DNA from: Nocardioidaceae bacterium
Lineage (GTDB): Bacteria; Actinomycetota; Actinomycetes; Propionibacteriales; Nocardioidaceae
NCBI GenBank assembly: GCA_017744365.1
Contig: JAGIBL010000003.1
Location: 124,001 to 188,000, forward strand
Reading direction: 5' to 3'
DNA length: 64,000 bases
The translations under genes were made by a program, and so were the position numbers. Below the pieces are notes generated by a model. The model searched no databases, had not been told where the DNA came from, and saw nothing but the letters and a program-made list of their open reading frames with translations. The first letter of the stretch is position 1; every line of letters starts with the position of its first letter. Positions 33,819 to 43,977 of this stretch are shown here, piece by piece.

Positions 33819-34457
33819 ATGCGTCTCGACCACATCGTCTTCGCCGCCGGTCCCGATGGTCTTTCCGGGACGGCGGCGCGCCTCTCCAGCGCCCTCGGCG
33901 AGGAGTTCCTCGACGGCGGTGTGCACCCGCGCTTCGGCACCCGCAACCGCATCCTGCCGCTGACCGACGGCACCTACCTCGAGCTCGTCGAGGTGCTCGA
34001 CCACCCGGCCTCCGACAAGGCCCCGTTCGGCCAGGCGGTCCGGGCGCGCTCCGAGCTCGGCGGTGGCTGGATGGGCTGGGTCGTCGCGGTCGACGACCTC
34101 GCCCCGCTCGAGCAGCGCCTGGGCCGCGAGGCGGTCAAGGGCAACCGGCACCGCCCCGACGGCACCGAGCTGCTCTGGCGCCAGCTCGGCGTCAAGGGCC
34201 TGCAGTCCGACCCGCAGCTCCCGTTCTTCATCGAGTGGGAGTCCCCCGCCACCGAGCACCCCTCGCAGGGCGCCTCGGGCAACATCTCGCTGGTCTCCCT
34301 GGAGATCGCGGGCGACCCGGCCCGGGTCAGCGAGTGGCTCGGTCAGCCGGTCGAGCAGCCGCTGGAGGACGTGAAGGTCGAGTGGGTCGCCCCGCACGGC
34401 ACCCCCGGGATCGTGGCCGCGCAGTTCCAGACGCCCCAGGGCCTGGTGCGCCTCTGA
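33819..34457 (+). CDS. VOC-family (glyoxalase-like) protein
   Basis: A 212-residue protein starting MRLDHIVFAAG, the first beta strand and metal His of a VOC module. A second module follows, with FGTRNRILPLTDGTYLELVE and later NISLVSLEIAG. It fits the Glyoxalase_3-like group, whose functions are mostly unknown. ATG 33819 is six bases after GAGAAT, a possible leaderless -10. The gene stands alone between the Cys-rich protein and a repeat region. Confidence 0.8.
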   Translation: MRLDHIVFAAGPDGLSGTAARLSSALGEEFLDGGVHPRFGTRNRILPLTDGTYLELVEVLDHPASDKAPFGQAVRARSELGGGWMGWVVAVDDLAPLEQRLGREAVKGNRHRPDGTELLWRQLGVKGLQSDPQLPFFIEWESPATEHPSQGASGNISLVSLEIAGDPARVSEWLGQPVEQPLEDVKVEWVAPHGTPGIVAAQFQTPQGLVRL

Positions 34458-34458
34458 G

Positions 34459-34665
34459 CGGTGCGCCGCCCGCTCCGTCTGGACCGAGGAGCCCGCGCGG
34501 TGCGCCGCCCGCTCCGTCTGGACCGAGGAGCGAAGCGAGCTTGCGAGCCAGCGACGAGGGAAGACGGAGCGTGGAAGGCGGCGCACCAGTCCGAGCGGAG
34601 CGAGGACAATCAAGCACCGTGGAAGGCGGCGCAGCAGTCCGAGCGGAGCGAGGACAGTCAATCCG
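34459..34665. repeat. Composite direct and inverted intergenic repeats
   Basis: Two near-identical direct copies of a 33-base block starting GGTGCGCCGCCCGCTCCG are followed by two copies of another block with AGTCCGAGCGGAGCGAGGAC. The outer parts form an inverted repeat: GGTGCGCCGCC pairs with GGCGGCGCACC, and GCTCCGTC with GACGGAGC. A middle segment, GAAGCGAGCTTGCGAGCC, resembles the core of the 18128 repeat. The element runs into the 5' end of the methyltransferase gene. Confidence 0.75.
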
Positions 34666-35338
34666 GCGTTCGCCGAACATCTGGGACAACCCGTCGGTCT
34701 ACGAAATCGAGAACCTGGCGTTCGACCGTGCGGGTCTCGTGCTCGCGGCGATGCGCTCGCTCGGCGACTGGGCCGGGCGGGACGTGCTCGACATCGGCTG
34801 CGGCACGGGGTTCCACCTTCCTGTGTTCGCGTCGTCCGCGTCGTCGGTGACTGGCGTCGAGCCGCACCCGCCGCTGGCCGCGATCGCCCGTCGCCGCGTA
34901 CGACGGCTGCCGCATGTCGCGGTGCTGGAGGGCACCGCCGCCTCGCTGCCGCTGAACGCGTCCTCGGTCGACCTTGCGCACGCGCGCTGGGCGTACTTCT
35001 TCGGGCCGGGCTCGGAGCCGGGGCTCGCTTCTCTCGATCGGGTCATGCGTCCGGGCGGGACCGCCTTCGTGATCGACAACGACCCGACGACCTCGACCTT
35101 CGGCGGCTGGTTCGCACGCGGGTTCCCTGCGGTCGATGCCCCTGCCGTTGAGGGCTTCTGGGCTTCGCAGGGCTGGTCGCGGGAGCGGATCACCACCGCG
35201 TGGACCTTCGACTCCCGCGAGGATCTCGAGGCCGTCGTACGGATCGAGCTGCCGACGGCCGTGGCCGAGGACGTACTCGCGTCGTACGACGGGACGTCGG
35301 TCGACTACGCGGTCAACCTCTGGTGGCGCCGCTTCTAG
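34619..35338 (+). CDS. Class I SAM-dependent methyltransferase, start uncertain
   Basis: About 239 residues if translation begins at GTG 34619. Recognisable protein starts at SPNIWDNPSVYEIEN, followed by SAM motif I VLDIGCGTGFHLP and VTGVEPHP; MRPGGTAFVIDND is a later motif. The only in-frame starts (GTG 34619 or 34571) lie inside the upstream repeat, which is open in this frame, so the natural N-terminus may have been replaced by repeat sequence. The substrate is unknown. The stop shares the four bases CTAG with the stop of the convergent LacI gene. Confidence 0.78.
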   Translation: MEGGAAVRAERGQSIRRSPNIWDNPSVYEIENLAFDRAGLVLAAMRSLGDWAGRDVLDIGCGTGFHLPVFASSASSVTGVEPHPPLAAIARRRVRRLPHVAVLEGTAASLPLNASSVDLAHARWAYFFGPGSEPGLASLDRVMRPGGTAFVIDNDPTTSTFGGWFARGFPAVDAPAVEGFWASQGWSRERITTAWTFDSREDLEAVVRIELPTAVAEDVLASYDGTSVDYAVNLWWRRF

Positions 35339-36372
35339 CTCCGCTGCGTCGAGCGCCGTACGACGAGGGTCGGCTCCAGCATCCTGGCCGGCTCCAGCAC
35401 CGGCTTGAGGGAGAGCACGGTGTGCAGCAGGTCGACGATCTCGACCGCGACCTGCTCCAGCGGCTGGCGGACCGAGGTCAGGCCCGGCCAGGCGACCTGC
35501 GCCCCCATCGAGTCGTCGAAGCCGACCACGCCCACGTCCGCGCCTGGGCGCAGCCCGCGCTCGTGGAGCGCGTGCAGCACGCCGATGCCGAGGGTGTCGC
35601 TGGCGCAGGCGAACCCGGTGACGGCCGGGTCCTCGAGCAGCGCGTGCGCGGCCATCCGGGCGGCGTCGACGTTGTCGGTGATCCGGATCCCGAGGCCGCC
35701 GGTGTCCTCGCCGGCCGCGTCCATCGCGGACTCCCAGCCGGAGCGCCGGTCCTCGCCGATCCGCGACTCCTCCTCCCAGCCGATCCAGGCGATCCGCCGG
35801 TGCCCCGCCTCGAGCAGGTGCTCGGTGGCGAGCCGGGCCCCGCAGGCGCCGTCGACGTCCACCCACGGGTGCTGTGCGTCCGGCTCGTCCCAGGGCCGGC
35901 CGAAGGTGACGAACGGCGCGCCCACCCGGCGCAGCAGGTCGGCCTGCGGGGTGCCGGCGTAGGTGTCGGTGATGACGAACGCGTCCACGGCGGTGGCCCG
36001 GAGCAGCTCGTCGTAGCCGTCGAGCGGGTCCGCCGGGTCGCCGGAGAACAGCAGGATGTGGTGCCCGGTGCGCGCGGTGGTCTCCACCAGCGTGTGCACG
36101 AACCGGTCCATCATCGCGTTGCTGGTGCCCTCCTGGGCGGGCTCGAAGCGCAGCCCGATCAGGTGCGAGGAACGGGTGCGCAGCTGCCGGGCGGCGCGGT
36201 TGGGCGTGTAGCCGAGCTCCTCGATCACGGCTTGCACCCGGGCCAGGGTGTCGGGCCGGAGCAGCTCGGGGTTGTTCAGCGCGTTCGAGACGGTCTGCCG
36301 CGAGACGCCGGCCCGCTGCGCGACGGTGGCCAGGGTCGGGTGCGCGTCGGTGAGCCGGCGGCTCGGGCTCAT
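35335..36372 (-). CDS. LacI-family transcriptional regulator
   Basis: A 345-residue regulator. The N-terminal HTH reads PTLATVAQRAGVSRQTVSNA, then LNNPELLRPDTLARVQAVIE and the hinge ELGYTPNRAARQLRTRSSH. The periplasmic-binding-like domain follows, ending with the AWPGLTSVRQPLEQV segment. ATG 36372 is preceded by GGGAGGG, a good ribosome-binding site. No sugar transport or catabolic genes lie beside it, so its target is not apparent; it is divergent from radA. Confidence 0.9.
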   Translation of the reverse strand: MSPSRRLTDAHPTLATVAQRAGVSRQTVSNALNNPELLRPDTLARVQAVIEELGYTPNRAARQLRTRSSHLIGLRFEPAQEGTSNAMMDRFVHTLVETTARTGHHILLFSGDPADPLDGYDELLRATAVDAFVITDTYAGTPQADLLRRVGAPFVTFGRPWDEPDAQHPWVDVDGACGARLATEHLLEAGHRRIAWIGWEEESRIGEDRRSGWESAMDAAGEDTGGLGIRITDNVDAARMAAHALLEDPAVTGFACASDTLGIGVLHALHERGLRPGADVGVVGFDDSMGAQVAWPGLTSVRQPLEQVAVEIVDLLHTVLSLKPVLEPARMLEPTLVVRRSTQRS

Positions 36373-36471
36373 GGCACCCCCTCCCGTCCTGGGTTCCTGT
36401 CCTGGAACGATCCAAGGATAGGCGTACGACGCTCTCGGGGTGTCCCGAAGGGTCTTGTCGGTGTTCGCACG

Positions 36472-36486
36472 TATGTTCGACCCATG
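36472..36486 (+). promoter_or_regulatory. Leaderless promoter of radA
   Basis: TATGTT (36472-36477) lies six bases before ATG 36484, so transcription probably starts at the A of the start codon. No Shine-Dalgarno sequence is present. Confidence 0.5.
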
Positions 36487-37887
36487 GCAGCGAGCAAGGC
36501 GAAGAGGACCAGCGCGGGTTACCACTGCGGCGAGTGCGGCTGGGAGACAGGCAAGTGGGTGGGCCGGTGCGGGGAGTGCCAGGCCTGGGGGACGGTCGTC
36601 GAGCGCGGCGGCACCAAGAGCCGGGTCCAGGCGGGCCCGGTCACCGAGCCGGCCCGCCCGATTGGCCAGATCCCCGTGGAGGAGTCCCAGGCCCGCCCCA
36701 GCGGCGTGCCCGAGCTCGACCGGGTGCTCGGGGGCGGGCTGGTCCCCGGCGCCGCGATCCTGCTCGCCGGCGAGCCGGGCGTGGGCAAGTCGACGCTGCT
36801 CCTCGAGGTGGCCGCCCAGACGGCGCGCCACCAGCACCGGACCCTCTACCTGACCGGGGAGGAGTCGGCCGCGCAGGTGCGGCTGCGGGCCGACCGCACG
36901 GGCGGCATCCAGGACGAGCTCTACCTGGCCGCCGAGACCGACCTCGGTGCCGTGCTGGGCCACGTCGAGGAGGTGCGCCCGACCTTGCTGGTCATCGACT
37001 CGATCCAGACGATCAGCGCCGCCGACGTCGACGGCGTGCCCGGCGGAGTCACCCAGGTCAAGGAGGTGGCCGCGGCCCTGATCCGGATGGCCAAGCTGCG
37101 CAACATCACCCTGGTGCTGGTCGGCCACGTCACCAAGGACGGCAGCATCGCCGGGCCGCGCGTGCTCGAGCACCTCGTCGACGTGGTGCTGCACTTCGAG
37201 GGCGAGCGATCCTCGCGGCTGCGGATGGTGCGCGCGATGAAGAACCGGTTCGGGCCCGTCGACGAGGTGGGCTGCTTCGACCTGTCCGCCACCGGCATCG
37301 TCGCCATCACCGACCCGACCGGGCTCTTCCTCGACGTCCGGCACGGGCCGGTGCCGGGCACTTGCGTGGCCGTGGCCATGGAGGGCCGACGCCCGCTGCT
37401 CTCCGAGGTGCAGGCCCTGGTGACGCCGACCGCCTCCGAACGTCCGCGCCGGACCACCTCGGGGGTGGACTCGTCCCGGGTGGCGATGATCCTGGCGATC
37501 CTGCAGCAGCACGCCGGGGTGCGGCTGCACGGGCACGACGTGTTCGTCTCCAGCGTGGGCGGGGCCCGGCTGACCGAGCCGAGCAACGACCTGGCCATCG
37601 CGCTGGCGATCGTCTCGGCCTGGCAGGGCCGGGCGCTCGGCCGTCAGGTGGTCGCGGTCGGCGAGCTCGGCCTGTCCGGGGAGCTGCGCCGGGTGCGCGA
37701 CCTCGACGTGCGACTGGCCGAGGCCGGTCGGATGGGGTTCCGCGCGGCAGCGGTCCCGGCCGAGAGCCCGGAGACGGTCGGCCGCAGCCGGGTGATGGAC
37801 GGGATGCGGGTCGTCGACGTCGACGCGATCGCGCGCGCCTTGGCCATGCTCGGGATGACCGAGGAGGCGGGGGTGGTCGCCACGTGA
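36484..37887 (+). CDS. radA: DNA repair protein RadA
   Basis: A 467-residue protein. An N-terminal four-Cys zinc finger (YHCGECGWETGKWVGRCGEC) is followed by the RecA-like ATPase with Walker A GEPGVGKSTLL and the RadA KNRFG motif (MKNRFGPVDEVG). A C-terminal Lon-like domain follows, with VRLHGHDVFVSSVGGARL. RadA promotes branch migration in recombination. The long open frame upstream is antisense to lacI and is not used. disA follows after 80 bases with its own promoter, the common radA-disA order. Confidence 0.96.
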   Translation: MAASKAKRTSAGYHCGECGWETGKWVGRCGECQAWGTVVERGGTKSRVQAGPVTEPARPIGQIPVEESQARPSGVPELDRVLGGGLVPGAAILLAGEPGVGKSTLLLEVAAQTARHQHRTLYLTGEESAAQVRLRADRTGGIQDELYLAAETDLGAVLGHVEEVRPTLLVIDSIQTISAADVDGVPGGVTQVKEVAAALIRMAKLRNITLVLVGHVTKDGSIAGPRVLEHLVDVVLHFEGERSSRLRMVRAMKNRFGPVDEVGCFDLSATGIVAITDPTGLFLDVRHGPVPGTCVAVAMEGRRPLLSEVQALVTPTASERPRRTTSGVDSSRVAMILAILQQHAGVRLHGHDVFVSSVGGARLTEPSNDLAIALAIVSAWQGRALGRQVVAVGELGLSGELRRVRDLDVRLAEAGRMGFRAAAVPAESPETVGRSRVMDGMRVVDVDAIARALAMLGMTEEAGVVAT

Positions 37888-37954
37888 CTTCCGCCTAGAC
37901 CAAGGACTGTCTCGCGCGATACCAAAGTAGGTCGGCAGCAGGGGCCGGGCGCTC

Positions 37955-37970
37955 TAGAGTTGTCGCCGTG
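37955..37970 (+). promoter_or_regulatory. Leaderless promoter of disA
   Basis: TAGAGT (37955-37960) is seven bases before the GTG at 37968. CTAGACCA near 37896 resembles half of the TGGTCTAGACCA operator known for DasR, but the second half is missing. Confidence 0.55.
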
Positions 37971-39053
37971 GCTGCCCCTGACGACGCGACCGATCCCGTG
38001 CGCCTGCGGGCGACCCTGGCGAGCATCGCGCCCGGGACCGCGCTGCGCGACGGTCTGGAGCGGATCCTGCGCGGGCGCACCGGAGCGCTGATCGTGCTGG
38101 GTCACGACAAGGTCGTGGAGACGATCTCGACCGGCGGCTTCACCCTGGACGTGCCGTTCACCGCGACCGGACTGCGCGAGCTGGCGAAGATGGACGGCGC
38201 CATCGTCGTGGACGCGGACATCACCCGGATCCTGCGCGCGAACGTGCACCTGATGCCCGACCACACCATCCCCAGCGAGGAGACCGGCACCCGGCACCGC
38301 ACGGCCGACCGCGTCGCGAAGCAGACCGGGTTCCCGGTGATCTCGGTGTCGCAGTCGATGCAGATCATCGCGGCGTACGTCGGCGAGACCCGGTACGTGC
38401 TGGAGGACTCCGCGCAGATCCTGTCCCGCGCCAACCAGGCCCTGGCCACCCTCGAGCGCTACAAGCTGCGCCTCGACGAGGTCTCCTCCACCCTGTCCGC
38501 GCTCGAGGTCGAGGACCTCGTCACCGTGCGCGACGTCGCGGTCGTCGCCCAGCGGCTCGAGATGGTCCGCCGGATCGCGCGCGAGATCGAGGACTACGTG
38601 CTCGAGCTCGGCGACGACGGCCGGCTGCTCGCACTGCAGCTGGAGGAGCTGGTCACCGGGGTGGACGCCGAGCGCGAGCTGGTGGTCCGCGACTACCTGC
38701 CTGGCGGGCGCCGGCGCAAGACGCCCGAGGCCGTGCTCTCCGCGCTCGAGAACCTGTCCCCCACCGACCTGGTCGACATCTCCATGGTCGCGAAGGCGCT
38801 CGGCCTCGGCCAGAGCGAGCACCTCGAGGGCGCGGTCACCCCGCGCGGCTACCGTCTGCTCGCCAAGGTCCCCCGGCTGCCCGGCTCGGTCGTCGACGGC
38901 CTGGTCGAGCAGTTCGACACCCTGCAGAAGCTGCTCTCCGCCGGCGTCGAGGAGCTCCAGATCGTCGAGGGCGTCGGCGAGCTCCGCGCCCGCAGCGTCC
39001 GCGAAGGCCTCTCCCGCCTCGCCGAGTCCAGCATCCTCGAGCGCTACGTCTAG
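37968..39053 (+). CDS. disA: DNA integrity scanning diadenylate cyclase DisA
   Basis: A 361-residue protein. The DAC domain has DGA at residues 76-78 and RHR at 109-111, the two catalytic motifs for making c-di-AMP from two ATP. A helical spine follows, and the C-terminus holds helix-hairpin-helix DNA-binding motifs (LQIVEGVGELRARSVREGLS). It monitors DNA branches and signals by c-di-AMP. It follows radA, whose product inhibits DisA in Bacillus and mycobacteria. Confidence 0.96.
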   Translation: MAAPDDATDPVRLRATLASIAPGTALRDGLERILRGRTGALIVLGHDKVVETISTGGFTLDVPFTATGLRELAKMDGAIVVDADITRILRANVHLMPDHTIPSEETGTRHRTADRVAKQTGFPVISVSQSMQIIAAYVGETRYVLEDSAQILSRANQALATLERYKLRLDEVSSTLSALEVEDLVTVRDVAVVAQRLEMVRRIAREIEDYVLELGDDGRLLALQLEELVTGVDAERELVVRDYLPGGRRRKTPEAVLSALENLSPTDLVDISMVAKALGLGQSEHLEGAVTPRGYRLLAKVPRLPGSVVDGLVEQFDTLQKLLSAGVEELQIVEGVGELRARSVREGLSRLAESSILERYV

Positions 39054-39064
39054 TTGGCGCGAGC

Positions 39065-39146
39065 GGGCAGTTTGTGCGCCTGAGAACGCGCCGAGCGGGC
39101 ACGACGTCGTGCCCGCTCGGCGCGTTCAGGCGCGTACAAACTGCCC
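39065..39146. terminator. Very long palindrome between convergent genes
   Basis: A perfect 44-bp palindrome, two 22-base arms with no loop, occupies 39084-39127, centred between 39105 and 39106. Outer arms (GGGCAGTTTGT, left, and ACAAACTGCCC, right) extend it to about 82 bp with small bulges. It lies between disA and the convergent membrane protein gene. It can act as a bidirectional terminator but is much longer than needed. Confidence 0.65.
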
Positions 39147-39148
39147 GG

Positions 39149-39922
39149 TCACGGCTTGGGCTTGGGCTTCGGGGTCACCGTCTTGGTCACCACCGGGCGG
39201 GGCGGGCTGGTGAGGCGGAACTGGGCGTCGCCCGGTTCGGAGCCGATCACGGCCGCGGTCACGTGGTAGTACCCCGGCAGGGCCCAGGAGGTCGACCGGG
39301 TGCAGCCGGGGTCGGAGCGTCGACCGCTCCAGCTCACGGTGACGGTCGTCGGGGCCGCGCTGCGGACCACGACCGACTGCTGCCGGATCGAGCGCGGGCA
39401 CTGCTGACTGGTCCAGATGCGGTCCTTGCCGGAGATCACCTTCGCGGCCAGCGTGCGCGAGGACACCACGAACGTGCACGCGGGGCGCATCCCCGTCAGC
39501 TGCAGGGTCAGCGGGACCGGCCGGCCGGCGGGCGCGGTAGCGATCGTCGGGGTCACGCTGATCTCGTCGAGCGAGCACGGTCCGGTCGGCGCGGCGAGCA
39601 CCACCGGTGGGGCGGTCCCGGTCGGGGTGCCGCTGGGCGCCCTGGTCACCACGCCACCGGCCGTCGCGACCGCGACCGGGCCGATCGGCCGGGGCGCCTG
39701 GCTGGTCGTCGAGGTGGGCGAGCCGGACGCCTTCCCAGCGACCACCTCCGCCTGGTCCCCCGAGCCACCGGCGGATCCGTTGCCGGAGCCGTTCCCGGAT
39801 CCGCCGCCCAGCGCACGGGCCCCCAAGTACACCAGCGCCAGCGCGGTGAGCACGACCATGATCCGCCGGGCCCAGTACACCGACGCCGGGTGGCGCCCTC
39901 GCGGCCGGGTCACGGTGCTCAT
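39149..39922 (-). CDS. Membrane-anchored Thr/Pro-rich protein (position of Rv3587c)
   Basis: A 257-residue type II membrane protein. ATG 39922 follows TACGGT by six bases (leaderless) and gives a short basic cytoplasmic start, one helix (IMVVLTALALVYLGARAL), a Gly/Ser/Asn linker and an extracellular domain of about 140 residues with four Cys in two likely pairs. The tail is a KPKPKP repeat. No enzyme motif is seen. M. tuberculosis has a membrane protein, Rv3587c, in the same place between disA and mutY. The function is unknown. Confidence 0.75.
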   Translation of the reverse strand: MSTVTRPRGRHPASVYWARRIMVVLTALALVYLGARALGGGSGNGSGNGSAGGSGDQAEVVAGKASGSPTSTTSQAPRPIGPVAVATAGGVVTRAPSGTPTGTAPPVVLAAPTGPCSLDEISVTPTIATAPAGRPVPLTLQLTGMRPACTFVVSSRTLAAKVISGKDRIWTSQQCPRSIRQQSVVVRSAAPTTVTVSWSGRRSDPGCTRSTSWALPGYYHVTAAVIGSEPGDAQFRLTSPPRPVVTKTVTPKPKPKP

Positions 39923-39993
39923 GGGGGAACCGTAGGAAATCTGCCGTACCGGATGTCGGAGGCACACCGGGCCGGCCCCGGCCGGACATGGCT

Positions 39994-40008
39994 TAGGGTG
40001 CCGCCGTG
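39994..40008 (+). promoter_or_regulatory. Leaderless promoter of mutY
   Basis: TAGGGT (39994-39999), six bases, then GTG 40006. The divergent membrane protein gene has its own leaderless box, TACGGT, at 39929-39934 on the other strand. Confidence 0.55.
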
Positions 40009-40880
40009 ACCGCGGCGACCGATCCCACGGGCCTGCACGAGGCCGTGCGGGCCTGGTACGCCGCGAACGCTCGCGACCTGCCCTGGCGGCGGCCCGGCAC
40101 CAGCCCCTGGGCGGTGATGGTCTCGGAGTTCATGCTGCAGCAGACACCGGTGAGCCGGGTGCTCGCGCCGTACGAGGCGTGGCTGGAGCGCTGGCCCACC
40201 CCGGCCGCGCTGGCCGCCGAGCCGAGCGGCGAGGCGGTCCGGGCCTGGGGGCGGCTCGGCTACCCGCGCCGCGCGCTCCGGCTGCACGCGGCGGCGGTGG
40301 CGATCACCGAGCGGCACGGCGGCGCGGTGCCGTCGGAGTACGAGGCGCTCAGGGAGCTGCCCGGGGTCGGCGACTACACCGCGTCCGCGATCGCGTCGTT
40401 CGCGTTCGGGCGCCGGCACGCCGTCCTGGACACGAACGTCCGCCGGGTCCTCGGTCGTGCCGTCGCCGGGGTCGAGTACCCCTCACCGTCGGTGACCAGG
40501 GCCGAGCGGGACCGCGCGGACGCGCTCGTCCCGGACACCGACCCCGAGGTCTGGGCCGTCGCGGTGATGGAGCTCGGCGCGCTCGTCTGCACCGCGAACG
40601 GTCCCCGCTGCGAGGCCTGCCCGATCGCGGACACGTGCGCCTGGCAGGCCGCCGGGAGGCCGCCGTACGAGGGACCGGCGCGCAAGGTGCAGACCTACGA
40701 CGGCACCGACCGGCAGTGCCGCGGCCGGCTGCTGGCGGTGCTCCGGCATAGCGATGAGCCCGTCACGGCGGACCGCCTGGCGCTGGCTTGGCCCAGCGCC
40801 ATCCAACGCGAGCGATCCCTGGCCTCCCTGCTCCACGACGGTCTCGTGGTGCAGGAAGGCCAGCGTTACTCGTTGCCTGG

Positions 40881-40884
<4 letters not shown>
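40006..40884 (+). CDS. mutY: A/G-specific adenine glycosylase MutY
   Basis: A 292-residue protein. The catalytic Glu is E41 in [13 protein letters not shown]. The helix-hairpin-helix is [18 protein letters not shown] and the catalytic Asp is D142 in VLDTNVRR. The 4Fe-4S cluster Cys follow C-x6-C-x2-C-x5-C ([17 protein letters not shown]). It removes adenine mispaired with 8-oxoguanine. The C-terminus is short and lacks a full NUDIX-like 8-oxoG domain, ending in a small winged-helix-like segment as in other actinobacteria. The stop overlaps the stop of the convergent clpC. Confidence 0.94.
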
Positions 40885-43400
<2,516 letters not shown>

Positions 43401-43462
43401 CGCTCCTTGCTTCCGCGGGTCAAGCAGCCTGCGACCCGCACGGCCTGCTCAACCCTGCATCC

Positions 43463-43505
43463 ACCCTACGTGTTCCGCCGAAAGCCCGTCTTCGCTCTCA
43501 GCGAA
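43463..43505 (-). promoter_or_regulatory. clpC promoter with ClgR-type operator
   Basis: On the reverse strand TTCGC-TGAGA-GCGAA (43491-43505) matches the actinobacterial ClgR site CGCYNANRGCG at every defined position. TAGGGT (43463-43468) is a good -10, while the -35 region just next to the operator is poor. That fits activation by ClgR, which is known to control clpC and clpP in Corynebacterium, Mycobacterium and Streptomyces. Confidence 0.7.
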
Positions 43506-43547
43506 CAGACAGTGCCCAGAACCCGGGGTGGGCAAGTGCGACGAGGG

Positions 43548-43862
43548 TCAGTGGGCGGCCAGGTAGGCCTCGCGCACCTCGGTGGAGACCCGGCCGCGGT
43601 CAGGGACGTCGTACCCGTTGTCGCGGGCCCAGGCGCGGATGTCGGCCGGGCTGGGGCCGCTGCCGTTGCGCGAGCGTCGGCGGCTGCCCCCGGCACGACG
43701 GGCGTGGCCGACGTACGGCGCCAGCACGTCGCGGAGCTTGGCGGCGTGCTTCTCGTTGAGGTCGATCTCGTACTCGCGACCGTCCAGGGCGAAGGAGACC
43801 GTCTCCGCGGCCTCGCTGCCGTCGATGTCGTCGACGAGCACGATGTTCACCTTCTGAGCCAT
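43548..43862 (-). CDS. lsr2: Lsr2 nucleoid-associated protein
   Basis: A 104-residue H-NS-like silencer. The N-terminal dimerisation domain reads MAQKVNIVLVDDIDGSEAAE and the C-terminal DNA-binding domain holds IRAWARDNGYDVPDRGRVS; the AT-hook-like RGR is visible. A basic linker of GSRRRSRNGSG type joins them. It binds AT-rich DNA. ATG 43862 is correct: earlier in-frame codons are not Lsr2-like. The region before it has an A/T tract, unusual in this window and a possible self-binding site. Confidence 0.96.
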   Translation of the reverse strand: MAQKVNIVLVDDIDGSEAAETVSFALDGREYEIDLNEKHAAKLRDVLAPYVGHARRAGGSRRRSRNGSGPSPADIRAWARDNGYDVPDRGRVSTEVREAYLAAH

Positions 43863-43880
43863 ATTCGGCGCCCCGTTTCG

Positions 43881-43913
43881 TGAGAAAAAAATTTCGCGAT
43901 TTCTCGCAGAATA
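43881..43913 (-). promoter_or_regulatory. lsr2 promoter region with A/T tract
   Basis: TATTCT on the reverse strand (43908-43913) is a likely -10. Between it and the gene lies GAGAAA...TTTCTC, a 6-bp inverted repeat (43882-43905) around a seven-base A run. Lsr2 prefers such DNA, so autoregulation is possible. Confidence 0.4.
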
Positions 43914-43977
43914 CCCCTGCCGCACCAGAACAATGCCATGCGACCTGGCGGAGTTCATTCAGAAATCATTTGCGGGG

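Noticed and set aside
35200-36483. Extended N-terminus of RadA
   Set aside because: This part is antisense to lacI. The zinc finger that begins RadA proteins starts just after ATG 36484.
37896-37903. DasR operator before disA
   Set aside because: Only one half of the TGGTCTAGACCA palindrome is present, so DasR control is not supported.
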